DNA from: Strigamia acuminata
Taxonomy: Eukaryota; Arthropoda; Chilopoda; Geophilomorpha; Linotaeniidae
DNA length: 64,000 nt
Assembly (NCBI GenBank): GCA_949358305.1
Contig: OX442314.1
Coordinates: 16,733,060-16,797,059, forward strand
Direction of reading: 5' to 3'
Part shown: one piece after another, positions 12,701 to 24,359 of the stretch
Layout of the letters: each line of letters starts with the position of its first letter
Position numbering within the stretch: position 1 is the first letter of the stretch
Program-made: the position numbers and the translations under genes
Notes under the pieces: model-generated
What the model was told of the DNA's origin: nothing
Databases searched by the model: none
The model's input: the letters and a program-made list of their open reading frames with translations, nothing else

Positions 12701-13990
12701 CCAAAACAAATGTCTAAATGCAAGATAATTTGAGAGCAAAGTTAAAAGTAGTGTCCAAACATCAAAGCATTTGATAAATGGAAAAAGGAGCAGTGTTCTT
12801 GTTTTCTTCAGACTCGATCTCATGTGAATAAAGGTCAGAAATGATGAATAGTCACGTGAAATAGCATTCATCTTAATATTAACTAATTCTAGATATAAAT
12901 CAAACACCTACAACAGCGAAAAACAAATCAGTATATGACCTTAACGACAGCAAAAAATAATTGAAAAAAACGATCAATATTGCTACTTGATCCTGCGTGT
13001 ACTGAAAAAGCAAGACAGTTGTTACATTGAGAAAAGACAGATTCTTTTGTTTGTTACATTAGCTTTAAAAGCTGGGTACAATGATAGATATCTTGCTTGC
13101 TTTTTGCATTGTTGGCCCAGCACAAGAAAGAAAAGTTCCAGCAAGTTTCAAAATCTGAACTTTTTGTATTTAATACTCAGAAAATTCTTGCATATCAACC
13201 AATAGAAAATTGATTGCAACTGGTTACAACTGAGCATAACAATTCACAGGCATATTAAAATCAGAATGTTGGGGGAAAAAAAGGTGGAAAAAAGTTACAC
13301 GATAAAAATGTCACGCTTTATCAGATTTTAAGGATATAGAATTAAGTTTTTTAGTTAAAAAAGGGCCAAGTTCTTGTTCACAAAAGCCGTACAAATACAA
13401 AAATAAAATAAGAAATGCAACTATTTGCAAATAACATCATCCACGCACGGAAATTAAATTTCCCTGTAGCAACTCATGCACAGAAAAATAAAGCATTCTT
13501 TTTGAAGTGGTGCAGTTCCAATGAAATATTTCGTATATTTCGTATATAAGATACAGTATGATTTAATTCTTTCAGACGTGCTTAGACAACTTCCTAAAAG
13601 TGTACCATTTCCTCTTCTTTTCCATTAAACATAGGAATTTCTACACCTTTAAAGTTACACGATAAGAATTTGACTGACTCGCTAGCATGGATCGTCTGAC
13701 ATTCTGAAACTGACTAAAAATTCCTCCAAGATCCTCAAACGATAAGACTGAAAGCCAAATGCCATACGTGCACGTACACGTAGCGTCAATGTTAGAATGG
13801 TCAGTCTGAGTGGGGGCACGTATCCTGCGCATCTCGATGCACCGCGTCCTCACTTTAGCGCGACCAAATTCTTTTTTCGTTTCGTTCTCGATATATCGCG
13901 ACCAAATTTATCGCGCCTCGGATTACAGCAACGCGAATTATCGCGTCCACCGCGAAATGCCAAATATATATAATTTTTTTTTTTTACTTT
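9772..13990. other. about 4.2 kb without a recognised gene
   Basis: After the alpha gene's polyadenylation signal I find only short random open frames. Noteworthy pieces are an imperfect foldback at about 11350-11470 (arms around AACACCCAAAGTT and AACTTTGGGTGTT) and a GCGCATGCGC palindrome near 11812, which resembles an NRF1 site but has no gene beside it. Nothing else is supported. Confidence 0.5.
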
Positions 13991-13992
13991 CA

Positions 13993-14468
13993 GATTTGTG
14001 TGTTTTTTAAAAAAATGTTTTACACCACAAATGGCCCCGAAAATAATCATGTCCGATTATGAACGTGCGATCCAAAATGCAGCGCAATGAGGATTTCCAC
14101 GGGCAAGAATTTCAGGGTGTTTCTTCCACTTCACTCAAGCTGTATGGCAGCAAGTGCAAGAATTGGGTTTGGTTCTTTTTTTTCGTTCTAATGAGGATGT
14201 GCATGGCTCTTGCATTCTACCAGCGCCTAGAATTGTTGAAGGGTTAGAAGCTATTCGAAATTTTGTCACCACCGCTGGATTCGATCTGCCTGAATTAAAC
14301 CGCTTATTTATTAGCATACATGGACCAGTTTTGGATGAACTGCTGGAGTTGTTATACGATACTCCAGAAGTCTTTTCAGTATATTCCTTAACTAGACGCA
14401 CGAACAATAAGTTGGAAAGTTTCCACAGTGATTTGCAAAATCGCAGTGGATTTCATAAATATGAATGA
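13993..14468 (+). pseudogene. MULE (Mutator-like) transposase remnant
   Basis: Frame 3 around 14000-14468 reads like the middle and end of a MULE-type transposase: KIIMSDYERAI, then GCFFHFTQAVWQQVQELGL, then SVYSLTRRTNNKLESFH. The last corresponds to the family's conserved RTNN..E.(W/F)H motif. A TGA interrupts the frame at 14090-14092, and upstream and downstream catalytic portions are missing, so it is a dead fragment. No terminal repeats were found. Confidence 0.75.
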
Positions 14469-15460
14469 ATATTCACATTTACATTAGCAAAGAAAGATAA
14501 GTTAACTCCCCCTCCCCCTTGCCTACAAAATTACAATGAATTCACTGTACATTGAGTTGCAGTTGTTCAGTTTGCTATTGTTTGATTTGCGGTATTACGT
14601 TTTCCCGCTAAATCGAGTTGCGGATTCGGTTTACACTCTATGGCACGCCCCAACTTCCCAAAATGAATCAACTAAATTCATTTCTTAATACGTACGTACA
14701 TTAATTAGCTTCCTTGGCAACAACCGCCCAGCAGCAACTCGGAATTGTTGACATCGTCAATACATCCTCAAATACTGAACTAAATAAATAACAAATAAAG
14801 TTATACATCTAAAATTTATGAAACAGACAGCGCTTGTGTATGTCCAAAAACCACAAACTTTACATTTCCCAGACGTAAATCAAAAATTTGCATCGATACA
14901 TGTACGACTTGTATGTCGGTTGACTTTCAGACCTCATCTCCATGGCAACTGCAGAGTAATTTAGAATATTAGATTATTTAGGAGTGATTCTGTCATCCGC
15001 AGAAATGGTTTTAGGTCAAGATTCCATAAGCCAACTATAAGTCCCAAGAAATGTTTAGACCCTGCAGCGAAAGATGAGGATATTTTTTTAAAAAAATAAA
15101 AAATATTTTCTTTAAAAAATAAGGAATAAAAGATTTTGAGACAAAAAGATAATGCAACTACAACGTCACAATTATATTTAAAATAAAAAATAATAATTTC
15201 ACACCCAGGTTACAGAGACTTAGAACTTTTCCTTTAAAACAGGAGTTCTCAAACTTTTTAACACCATAACACTTTTTTTAAAAGGCAATCTGTGAAAACT
15301 GGAGTGTGTAGATCGTACGAAATCGAGTGGGACAGCACAGTGTTGGGCAGTGAAGCCGACTTGAGGGGGGTGTTTTTGTGCGATATTAGATGACGCGTGA
15401 CCGGAAGTGCTGTAATAGTGTCATAAATTATCTAGAATAACCCTTTGTTCCTTTGTTCTT
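14469..15460. other. non-coding stretch between transposon remnants
   Basis: AT-rich sequence with no exon, RNA gene or clear repeat that I can support. Confidence 0.4.
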
Positions 15461-15462
15461 GT

Positions 15463-16733
15463 AAGGTGCGTCCAAAAAGTCTGTGGAATGAGAAAAAATT
15501 TGAAAAATTTTTCCTTCCAATATTTTGATTTAATTTTTCTTTTAAGATTACTAAATATACCACTTAAGTAATGTCTGATTAAATTTTCAGACTGATTCAA
15601 TAAAATTTATTCAAAATATCAACAATAAATGAAAAAACAGGTGTCCAAAAAGTCTGTGGAATTTATGTTTATTCTTTCCCACAGTAGTGAGGTTATATTT
15701 AGAGTCAATAATAGAGCATTTCTATGTTATTATACCTTTATTACAATGCTTTTTTGAATTTTGAAACATTTGGTAATTGTTTCATCAACAATGCCAAACA
15801 ACAAAGAATTCACTGCTGATGAAGTGATAAAAATATGGAAAATTAAAGATGGAAGACTTACTACTCATGAAATTGCTAAGCTAATTGATACATATTATCA
15901 GTAAAAAGAAAACTAGCAACTTAAACCTCGATCAGGAAGACCAATAGTAACTACAAATAAAGCTCATTGCAGAGTTCTAAATTTGGTAACAAACTGTTCA
16001 TACTCAGTTCAAAAAATCTGTGATGTCTTTGAAGGAAACATTTGTAAAAGTACTGTTCATAATCACCTTCAAACTTTCCCAATGATAGTTTATAAAATAA
16101 ATGGCTGAACAACCAACTTTGAAACCTCAACATACTCAAGCCAAATTATACTGGGCAAGGGTTCAAATGACCTGGAACAATGAGTGGTACACAGTGATTT
16201 TAGTGATGAGAAGAAGTTGAATCTTGATAGTCATGATGGTTTAGCTTACTATTGGCATGAAATTCGAAAGGAACCACACCTTTTTCAGAGCCCAACAGGG
16301 TGGAGAGTCAGTGAAGGTGTGGAGAGTTTTTGCCTTCAAGGGAAGAACTTATGTAGCAGGAAATATACTCAGGCTCATCATAAGAGTATGACCTCTTCTT
16401 ACTGGTCGAGCCTATTTTCTGGTGTAGGGCTACATAAAAGTAGGCCAACATTCCATAAATACAATTACAAAACTACTTCTCCTTGTGAAAGTATACAGAT
16501 AACAGTAATGAGTAAATAGGCTCGACCAGTAAGAAGAGGTCATACTCTTATGATGAGCCAGAGTATACTTCATGAATTTTTGTTCCTGTTGGGCAATTAA
16601 TTTGGGAATACCTAATGGATACTTCAGCAGGATAATGCACTATTCACTTCATTTTAATTACGAGAATTCAAACAATCTATTACGACTCATTTCAACCCTA
16701 GCGCATTGAATTTTTTCAGTGATACTTATTGAC
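15463..16733 (+). pseudogene. decayed Tc1-like transposon with IR/DR-type left end
   Basis: The left end carries two direct repeats, GTCCAAAAAGTCTGTGGAAT at about 15470 and again at about 15642, the spacing seen in IR/DR Tc1 elements. A transposase frame starts at ATG 15791 and shows an N-terminal DNA-binding region, then SDEKKLNLD and YYWHEIRKEPH, then a QQDNA-like segment near 16630; these are Tc1-family catalytic-domain motifs. Several stops and frameshifts break it. It is split by the MITE at 16364-16567 and apparently cut short on the right by the one at 16734-17195. Confidence 0.85.
16364..16567. mobile_element. TATACTC-family MITE, member 2, inserted in the Tc1 transposase
   Basis: A 204-bp element with 54-bp terminal inverted repeats that differ at one base, starting TATACTCAGGCTCATCATAA. 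It splits the Tc1 transposase frame after the region reading GRTYVAGK-like. The interior keeps the family motif GGTGTAGGGCTACATAAAAG. Confidence 0.9.
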
Positions 16734-17195
16734 TATACTCTGACCCACCTTAAGAGACACACCACTAACACCAGTTCCTATTGGCCGAGCCCACAGGAAA
16801 CTGTGGCCGAGCCTATTTACTCCTTACTGTTGCCTGTATTATTCTACCAGGAAAAGTAGGTTTGTTGTGATTTTTATTACTTTGATTATTTCCGGTATTT
16901 GAAATGATGTAAGTTGACTTATATGTAGTAATAAAATATTTTAAAAAGTCTGAAAGCAATGTGTTATGTTTTAACTTCTTCAAATTACATGATTGTTTAG
17001 TTCGTTAAATTTATCGGTTGCTTTCTCCAGCTGGTTTTCAAATGTAAGATTGATTGTTATGTCAGGACACAAAATGGCTTCCCGTAACTCAAGCATTTGT
17101 ATTTTGGCCTACTTTTATGTAGCCCTACACCAGTGAATAGGCGGCCAATAGGAACTGGTGTTAGTGGTGTGTCTCTTAAGGTGGGTCAGAGTATA
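16734..17195. mobile_element. TATACTC-family MITE, member 3
   Basis: Terminal repeats start TATACTCTGACCCACCTTAA and match for about 54 bp. Member 3 shares its right half and the segment from 16982 with 1834-2589 but lacks the 540-bp cargo. The breakpoint lies at ACAAAAT, a short sequence present at both cargo borders. Subterminal motifs include CTACCAGGAAAAGTAGG and GGTGTAGGGCTACATAAAAG (in inverse order). Confidence 0.9.
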
Positions 17196-19621
17196 CAACT
17201 ATATCATCTTATAACCTTCTCTATAAGTTAGATGGAAGTAAGCTTATATTTCTATTACACCTTGTTTTGTCTTAACTTTGGCAATTCCCCTTAATTTTTA
17301 TATCTTAAAAATTAAAACACATTCAATATGTTTTTTGCGACTCACCAGGAATCGGCTGCTTTAAAACATGTGGTCCCTGAACACGAATCAATTTAAAAGC
17401 AAAACCACAGAAAACTGTACTTTTATAAAAAAAAAATTATACCCGCCTCCAACGACGAATGTTTAAGCAATGCGCAATTTATTGCTCCCAAAGGTAAAGT
17501 GATGAAACTGCAGGAGTTGCTTCAACCCCATTTAGAAGATCGTTCTCATTGTATATTCATGTTGATCTTGCCCCCCTACAATCTAGGATCAAAGTACTAC
17601 TTTTTTTTATTACATCTTGGTGAATTTTGTATTGTAGACTTAACCATGAGAACTCGAATAAAACTTCACTATTTTTAACGCAAAACAAAATGCAACAAAT
17701 GAAAACTAGGAAAGGCTAGAAAATTCATAACAATTGTTGCGTGGCAACCGACCATGGTAACGAAGGTAACTAATTAGATCATGCACAACGCTCCCCCCCC
17801 CCCCCCCACACACACACACACATTTTGAAAAATGCAAAATACTTTTGACTACATGAAAACTTTTCAACGTGTTTTAATTTACCACAATAAATTTAAATAA
17901 CGCAAAACTTCGATAAAATTTAAAGTACGGTAAATTTCTAAAACTCTATGCTTATCTAGAAAAATGTTGATAACTTTCTGAAAAATATCCAATATTGCAG
18001 TACGGTGAAGCGTGATGTTTTTATTACCGCCAGAAATGATGTTGTTGCAAGTTATTTTTTTATTCCTTCTTTCTTGAAGTTGAAATTGATTTTATGGATT
18101 GACAACGTCTCTTTTACAATATTATCATCTATTTTTTAGTAGTAGGACTTAACATGGCAATGCATAGCAGATTATGTCTAAAATATTTATGCGGTTGGTA
18201 GAGATATTTCCCTATGGAGATAACTGGGACAATCAAATTAACATTTAATAAAATAAACTTTCAGTAAATGATATTACAGTGCTAACCTACAGTGTAGTGC
18301 AATAACTAATAAAATCAAAATGTTTGAGACACATATTGGTGCCATTCAAATTTCTTTCCATATTATTTAGGGTTCGCTAGAGGCACGTATCAGTCAGTTT
18401 CCTGCACATGGCCTACCAGCTGAAATAGATTATGTTTGTTTTAACTTGAATAGAAATATAAAATATATTTATATTTAATATAAAATATATATATATATAT
18501 AAAATATATATATATATAAAATAAATTAATAATAACATCTGCTAGGAATTTGCAGAAAATAATAATATTTAATCTTAAAAATCATGTTATTGTATTAATT
18601 TTTTAGTCACTTGAGATAAAATGTTCGCGTATAGCTAAAATAAAACCACTTTAAAGCTAACTGTTTACACTTCATTTAAATAATGCTAGTTATATATTCA
18701 CTCAATCGTGATGTTCAGACTACTAATGTAATCGATACCACTAGAAAACGCTTGAAAGAAAATAAAATAACACGGCACAGTACCCCCGAATTAAAACTCC
18801 GTTGTCAAAATGATAAAATGTCTTGTCAAAATTAATTAATTTTGGCACCCACTTTTTAGTAAAGTCACACGACTTCAGTTTCGTTTTCTCTCATACTTCT
18901 TCAACAGTAAGTTGTCTTAACGAAAAAGTGCCCACATCACGTAATGTAAAAGTGGTATTGATCAATGAAGAGTTAGAAATTGAAACTTTAATGTTAAATG
19001 ATGTTGATTAAAAATATATTAATTTGATGATGTTACATCCAAACATATGCACCTGTGACTCGTTATTAGATTGCAATTTACCTCACTCATTATTTACTCG
19101 AACTATATTGTCAGTTTATAATAATACATTGGTTGTCAGGGCAGAAACCTAACAACCAAGTCATTCGGAAATAAACGGTTCAGTCTTGACTCGAAATTCA
19201 TAAGTAAACATCGTCATTTATTTGCCCCTTCACCACACATTTGGAATTTGAACATAAGCCCAAATTGATGTGTGCTAAACCCGCATAAGTTCGCCCGTTC
19301 AACGCGGTTATTTCTTGATGGACTAATCAGACTAAATCGAATTCTACATCACACATGTTTGAACATCGTGTATTTCACAGATGATGTAGTTTTAACTTGC
19401 AAGTAAGACGAGTACTTTTGTTTGTCTAAATTAAATTGCATGTTGTAAGTTCTATTGTTGACGATTGAATTATTTATTGCAATCTGAATGCGAAGTAAGT
19501 CTCAGAGGATTAAATACTCCATGCAACAATCTTGAGCATCTTGATTGGATGTTGGATGCCGTATGCATATACATCCAATCTCCCCAATTAGTGCCCTCCA
19601 AGCTTACATGATTACAGATGC
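17196..19621. other. 2.4 kb without a gene; microsatellites and a dispersed repeat
   Basis: Positions 17541-17620 share a block (TATTCATGTTGATCTTG, then CAATCTAGGATCA) with 30989-31067, so this is a dispersed repeat. There is a poly-C plus CA microsatellite at about 17793-17821 and TA-rich microsatellite tracts at about 18470-18530. A 62-codon open frame at 18823-19011 has no recognisable domain and no clear splice context. Confidence 0.45.
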
Positions 19622-20046
19622 TATACTCTGATCAACTACAAAGTAGGCCAATTACCCATTGGTCGAGCCTTTTCACTTGTGTATTGATACCAAAAAAAGA
19701 CCAAAACACCAGAATTGCACTTGATGTACAGACATTGTAATTGAAAAAAGAAAATTCAAAAATTGTTTTATTTCCTGACAAAGCAACCAATAAACTGAAC
19801 AAACATGTATGATGAATTAAAAACAACTTAAAACTTAATTTTATGAATGAAAAAAACATTTCATTATAAAATACAATTAAAATTAAATCAAGTTAATCAT
19901 TAGAATAATCACAAAAATTAAAAAATATATATATACAACTACTTTTCCTGGTGGTAGTACACAGTCTACAGTTAGGAGTGAAATGGCTCGACCAATGGGT
20001 AATTGGTAATTGGCCCACTTTGTAGTTGATCAATGATCAGAGTATA
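19622..20046. mobile_element. TATACTC-family MITE, member 4
   Basis: Ends start TATACTCTGATCA; inverted arms cover CAACTACAAAGT and CCATTGGTCGAGCC, with a small duplication in the right arm. The interior has the TTTCACTTGTGTATTGATAC motif near the left end and CCTGGTGGTAGTACACAGTC near the right, as in member 1. Confidence 0.85.
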
Positions 20047-20141
20047 AATGCATTACCACCAAATTAAGACGATAATAAAATGAGAAAACACAATCAGATA
20101 TTTGCTTTGGTTATCTCCCAACATCATGTTGCGTAGGTGAC

Positions 20142-20542
20142 TATACTCCAAACAGCCCCAACGTTGTCCTAACTCCTATTGTTTGAGTCAGATTACTCCT
20201 AACTGTGGATTGTGCTCTTCTATGCAGAAAAGTAGTTCTGTTTATTTTCAATGAATTTCAGTGTAAAAAGTTATTAGAATGATTGATTTTATTTATTTGG
20301 TAATAAAATATTCATTTCATTTGCTAAAATAAGCGTTTTTCCCTTTTAGTCAATCAATCAATGTTAGCATAGTTTGTTGGTTTCTTTTGGCAAGTAAAGA
20401 AAGGTTTAGTTTTATATTGTTTTTTTTTGCCTAGTTAGATTACAATTCTGGTGTTATGGGCTACTTTTTTGTGCCATCACTACCCCAGTGAGATGACTCA
20501 ACAAATAAGAGTTAGGACAACGTTGGCGCGATTTGGAGTATA
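20142..20542. mobile_element. TATACTC-family MITE, member 5
   Basis: Arms start TATACTCCAAA and share CCAACGTTGTCCTAACTC. The interior has CTAACTGTGGATTGTGCTC and GTGCCATCACTACCCCAGTG, the degenerate family core. Members 4 and 5 lie about 95 bp apart. Confidence 0.8.
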
Positions 20543-22132
20543 GAGATTTCTTTACAATTCCAAGAAAATTGGTTGCTATATAGCATGAAATTCTCATGGG
20601 AGTTGCCGTGTTACCACAGAATAGCTGATGATTAGGTACTAATGCAATACAGTAAGTGCATCAATGTGCTTAAAATGTTTGTTCGCCGAAAATGGTTAAT
20701 ACATTTTATCAAAAAAAATGTATCAAATACTTGTAAAAGTAATTAATAACAAAATTTTAAAAAAGTAAATAAAAATCTGCACTATTGTTCGGTTCAATTT
20801 ATGTTCAGAAAGATCGAGAATATTTTGATTTTGTCGTAAAACTGCATCAAACCGACAATCAAAAGAAAAAAAATATTAATTACAGAAAACTCTAATAGTT
20901 TAAATCACAACTTAAAATAAGAAGCTCTATTGATTTGCTTATTCTAAAATTGACGAAAAATCTTTTCCATTTTCAAATCCGAGCATGGTGTCACACCATG
21001 CTCGGATTTGAAAATGGAAAAGCTGAACTCAGCACCTTGTGGTGCAAAATGTCTTGGAATCCTGTCCTTTTCAGAATCTAAAGCTGTGGTTAGAAAGAAC
21101 GCAATTGTCGAGACGTTTCCTCTAATGCCATCGTTTTGTATTTTTATAATGATAAAAATAAAAAATAAAAACTAGAAATATATACCATAATTTGGGACAG
21201 AAGAAGTACAATTTTAATTTCAAACTAAAAACATTTTATAGAGCTTGAAATGCCATTTTAAGTTTGAAAATTATTTCACTCGGATGCTTTCCTTGTGAGC
21301 CAGAGACCTGAACGTTTTTGTTTGCTCATTTCTTGCCGAACATTTTGACTAAAGTAGTGATTGTAGGGGAAAGCAATACCTACTATTCTAGTCTTTCAGT
21401 CGTCATGGAGCAATGGGGCAATGGAGGGCGCATCATTGTGCATTTACTATTGAAATTTTTTTTAAAAAAAATGGCGATTCCGTGATTGCAACTCAACAGC
21501 TATTTTCCAGACTTAAAATGGTTTTAGTTTCAAATAAACATTTTAATTAGTTACAGAGTAATTAAATTTTCAAAATCGTCAGGTCTATGGTTAACCCCGT
21601 ATCAATACAATTCGTATATTCCAATGAAGCTGCCCTTCACATTTCCAATTCACCTTTCATTTGAAGCTTTAAAAGATTATTCGTTTAGTGTTTTTCTTTT
21701 ATTTTCCTTTAAAAGAATTTTAGAAAACTGCAATACTCAAGTTGACGTAACATTAACGGCTTAAGAATTAAGATCTTGCAAAGTAAAAACTTTGATTAAT
21801 TCATAAAAAATGTATAATTTAGGTTTGTTTACAACTGCAGCGTACGACCTCCATCCCAATCACACAAATCTTGAACATGCAGCATCAATAAAACTTCAAG
21901 CTGTTGTTTTTCCGATCCTAACATCAAAACAAATAATTGAAAAACAAAACTTACCAGCAATGGAAATTTAAATTTCTTATTCGTTGCTGCATTTTAAAAT
22001 AATTTAAAAGCATTTAAAATTCAGTTCACGGCTATTTTTTAAAGAACGGTACCTGAATTGAATTTTAATAGTCAAATTAATGTATATATATTGTGACTTA
22101 TTTAAGCTCTCGGTTGATACATTCTAGAACAA
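20543..22132. other. non-coding upstream region of the first cyclase beta gene
   Basis: No supported exon. The region contains the perfect hairpin at 20962-21022 and otherwise AT-rich sequence. Confidence 0.4.
20962..21022. repeat. perfect 29-bp inverted repeat with 3-base loop
   Basis: Arms at 20962-20990 and 20994-21022 are exact complements around TCA. The arms contain a central GAGCATGGTG. The sequence could fold as a cruciform or an RNA hairpin. Perfect pairing and the lack of bulges argue against an ordinary microRNA precursor; a very young foldback element is as likely. Confidence 0.85.
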
Positions 22133-22135
22133 AGC

Positions 22136-22316
22136 TAGTTCTTATCTCTGACACTAGATATCACACTTTTGCACAACCATTTTAAATCGATACTAGCAAA
22201 GAGTTAAGAGGCTACTGCACGGAAACGGGTCTCACTGTGGCTTGAAACCAATCGCCTACCACTTGCATCTTACTAACACAAATTCTTGTTTTGAAGTACA
22301 TTGAAGCGTGAATAAG
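22136..22316 (+). promoter_or_regulatory. promoter and 5' untranslated exon of GUCY1B1 copy 1
   Basis: A block of about 78 bp (22136-22213) is nearly identical to 34717-34794 upstream of the second beta gene, although the surrounding sequences differ. It includes TAGTTCTTATC (a GATA-like core on the minus strand), TTTTAAATCGATA and AGCAAAGAGTTAAGAGGC. Both copies then run to a strong donor, AAG|GTAAGTCG, here after 22316. I infer a core promoter plus non-coding first exon, spliced about 2 kb downstream to the exon that ends in the ATG. The transcription start is not determined. Confidence 0.6.
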
Positions 22317-22604
22317 GTAAGTCGGTATCGTAAGAAAGCCAACTTTTCAAACCTTACTTTTCCTGCTACTTTCGAGCTTACTATTTAACTAAGTTAAAAT
22401 TTTGATTTGATAAACTAAACTAGGTTGTGAATAACGTTGGGAAAAGAATGAAATTGTTTTTTTTGAACTCATTTCATTTCCAGCCATTACGAATTGAAGT
22501 CGATGTGCATAGTTAACAAATAATTTCCTTGTATGTCGAATTCGACAACTACGCTGTAGTATGTACACAACTATAGATATCCCAATTTACATTTTCTTCT
22601 ATTT

Positions 22605-22737
22605 ATGAAAAACTGATGTGAAATATAATTTATTCTTAAACAATTTATAAAAAAAACTAATGTGAAATATAATTTATTCTTAAACAATTTAAGAAAAACT
22701 AATGTGAAATATAAGTTATTCTTAAACAATTTATGAA
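22605..22737 (+). repeat. tandem repeat of about 43-48 bp, three copies
   Basis: Three successive copies of AATGTGAAATATAATTTATT followed by CTTAAACAATTTA, with small changes, in the first intron of the first cyclase beta gene. No function is suggested. Confidence 0.85.
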
Positions 22738-23382
22738 TATACATGTTGACAGCAGTTACAAATAGTAATTGTTTTTTGATAATGTCTTAAAACATATTTT
22801 TTTTCGATTCAGATCGAATAAAGAAATGTTCAACACGTTATCGAAATTTTTAAATTTATTTCAGCTGAATAAAAGAATGGATTTTCGTCTCGATTTAATA
22901 CTGAGTACCATTTTATAAAATTCCATACCTAACTCGAGCGAAAACGAGTCTGTGTCCCAGATATCTCGACCTCCCACGCGCTCCCATCGCTTGACTGTTA
23001 CATAATTGCAACATTTTATTTCAGCACTCACTTATATTATGACTAGAGATATAAAAATTCCTGTACTTTACAATAAAATCTACATACGATAGATTACACT
23101 TGTGAGCTTAAATCGACTTTCAAAAAGTCCTTATTAACAGAATATAAAAACAAAGCTCATTCTTGAGTCATTATAACTAACTTGTAAGTGTTGGACACTC
23201 ATCAATCCCACAACATTAAAAACTATATAGAGGAGGGGTCTCAAAGATCAGGTCTTAAAGGGGAATAGCAAAGGTTTTTGAAAGGTCAAACTTTTGTGCT
23301 TTTCTTACTTACATTGCTCAACCCTACTACCAAATAAAATTTTATTACATTTGACGTATTACTACTAGATCAGAAATTCAAA

Positions 23383-23532
23383 ATGTCAGGGTCACGACCG
23401 AAAGTAAGAGATTTTATACGAGATTTACGAGAGATTTTTTGGGGTAGCACGCAGAGTGAAGCAATTTGGCAGATCGCACCCGATATCGGGAATAACAGTG
23501 TACCAGAAGTGACCAATGAGCCAACAGCTTGA
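23383..23532 (+). other. short open frame in beta copy 1 intron, unrecognised
   Basis: ATG at 23383 opens a 49-codon frame (start MSGSRPKVRDFIRDL). It has better-than-random composition for this AT-rich region and is followed by Asn-rich open stretches to 23907. There is no known domain and no splice or expression evidence. It lies within the long 5' intron of the cyclase gene. Confidence 0.2.
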
Positions 23533-24000
23533 AAATCACCATCCCCGTCACACAAATGTGTACACCATCCATACAGCAGAAGTAACAACAATAACAACCA
23601 TGCCAAGATGGAAAACAATTCCCAGACAACAATAACAATGCTACGATGGAAAACAATTCCCATCAAGAGATGGTGCTGGAACAACACCCTCCCTATGCCG
23701 AGTGTGAGCCGATAAGTAAACACAATGAGTCAACACAAGCCTGTCAAGGTGTTAACCAGTCGAAATGAAAATAACAATAAAAACAACAAACAATCCCCTC
23801 CCTCTAAGTTGCAGTTGCAGTTGCACACAAGTAAACTCTCACTCATTAGAACCAACTCTTACTCACTTGTTTATTCACATTTTCATGACAACATCATACA
23901 AAACTGAAACAATTCACAACTCAAATCATTATTATGAATCTTAATTGAAGTACACAACACTACTGTGCCCCTCTGAATATATTTTTTAAATCTCATATAC

Positions 24001-24290
24001 CATGTTTACATGCATGGAATATTTCGAGTGAGGCGAAATATTCCGTGTGCACAACTGGCATGTAAACAGGATTATCCGGATTATTCGAGGATTATTCGAG
24101 TAAGTGAATAATCCCTCGCAGAAGGTTGTTTAATTATTTTTATTGCGCATGCGCGCATTGCTTCCGGCACTTCCCCATTGGTCGAAAACTGAAAATGATC
24201 ATTGATCATGAATTATTTTCTGCATGTAAATGCAACAATTGGATTATTTCAACACACGGATTATTCACCACTCGAATTATAGTTTAATGA
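24001..24290. repeat. probable MITE with GTTTACATGCA-type inverted tracts
   Basis: Inverted tracts ACATGCATGGAATATTTCG and CGAAATATTCC, a TGTAAACAGG motif and a distal TGCATGTAAATGCA suggest an old foldback element. It sits just upstream of the start-codon exon of GUCY1B1 copy 1. The boundaries are not defined. Confidence 0.4.
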
Positions 24291-24359
24291 TACTTCTTTA
24301 CCTTTTTAAGATTACATAATACACCGTGCAGATACCACCAGTTCAAACATTTGTATAAA

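Noticed and set aside
13641-14050. Short frames on both strands before the MULE remnant
   Set aside because: Low-complexity CGCGA-rich sequence; no transposase or host motif could be read.
18823-19011. 62-codon frame (MSKLINFGTHFL...) as a small gene
   Set aside because: No domain, no splice context and no regulatory sequence; length is within chance for this composition.
23370-23723. 117-codon minus-strand frame in the cyclase beta intron
   Set aside because: Leu/Cys-rich translation arising opposite AAC/ACA-rich repeats; typical antisense artefact.
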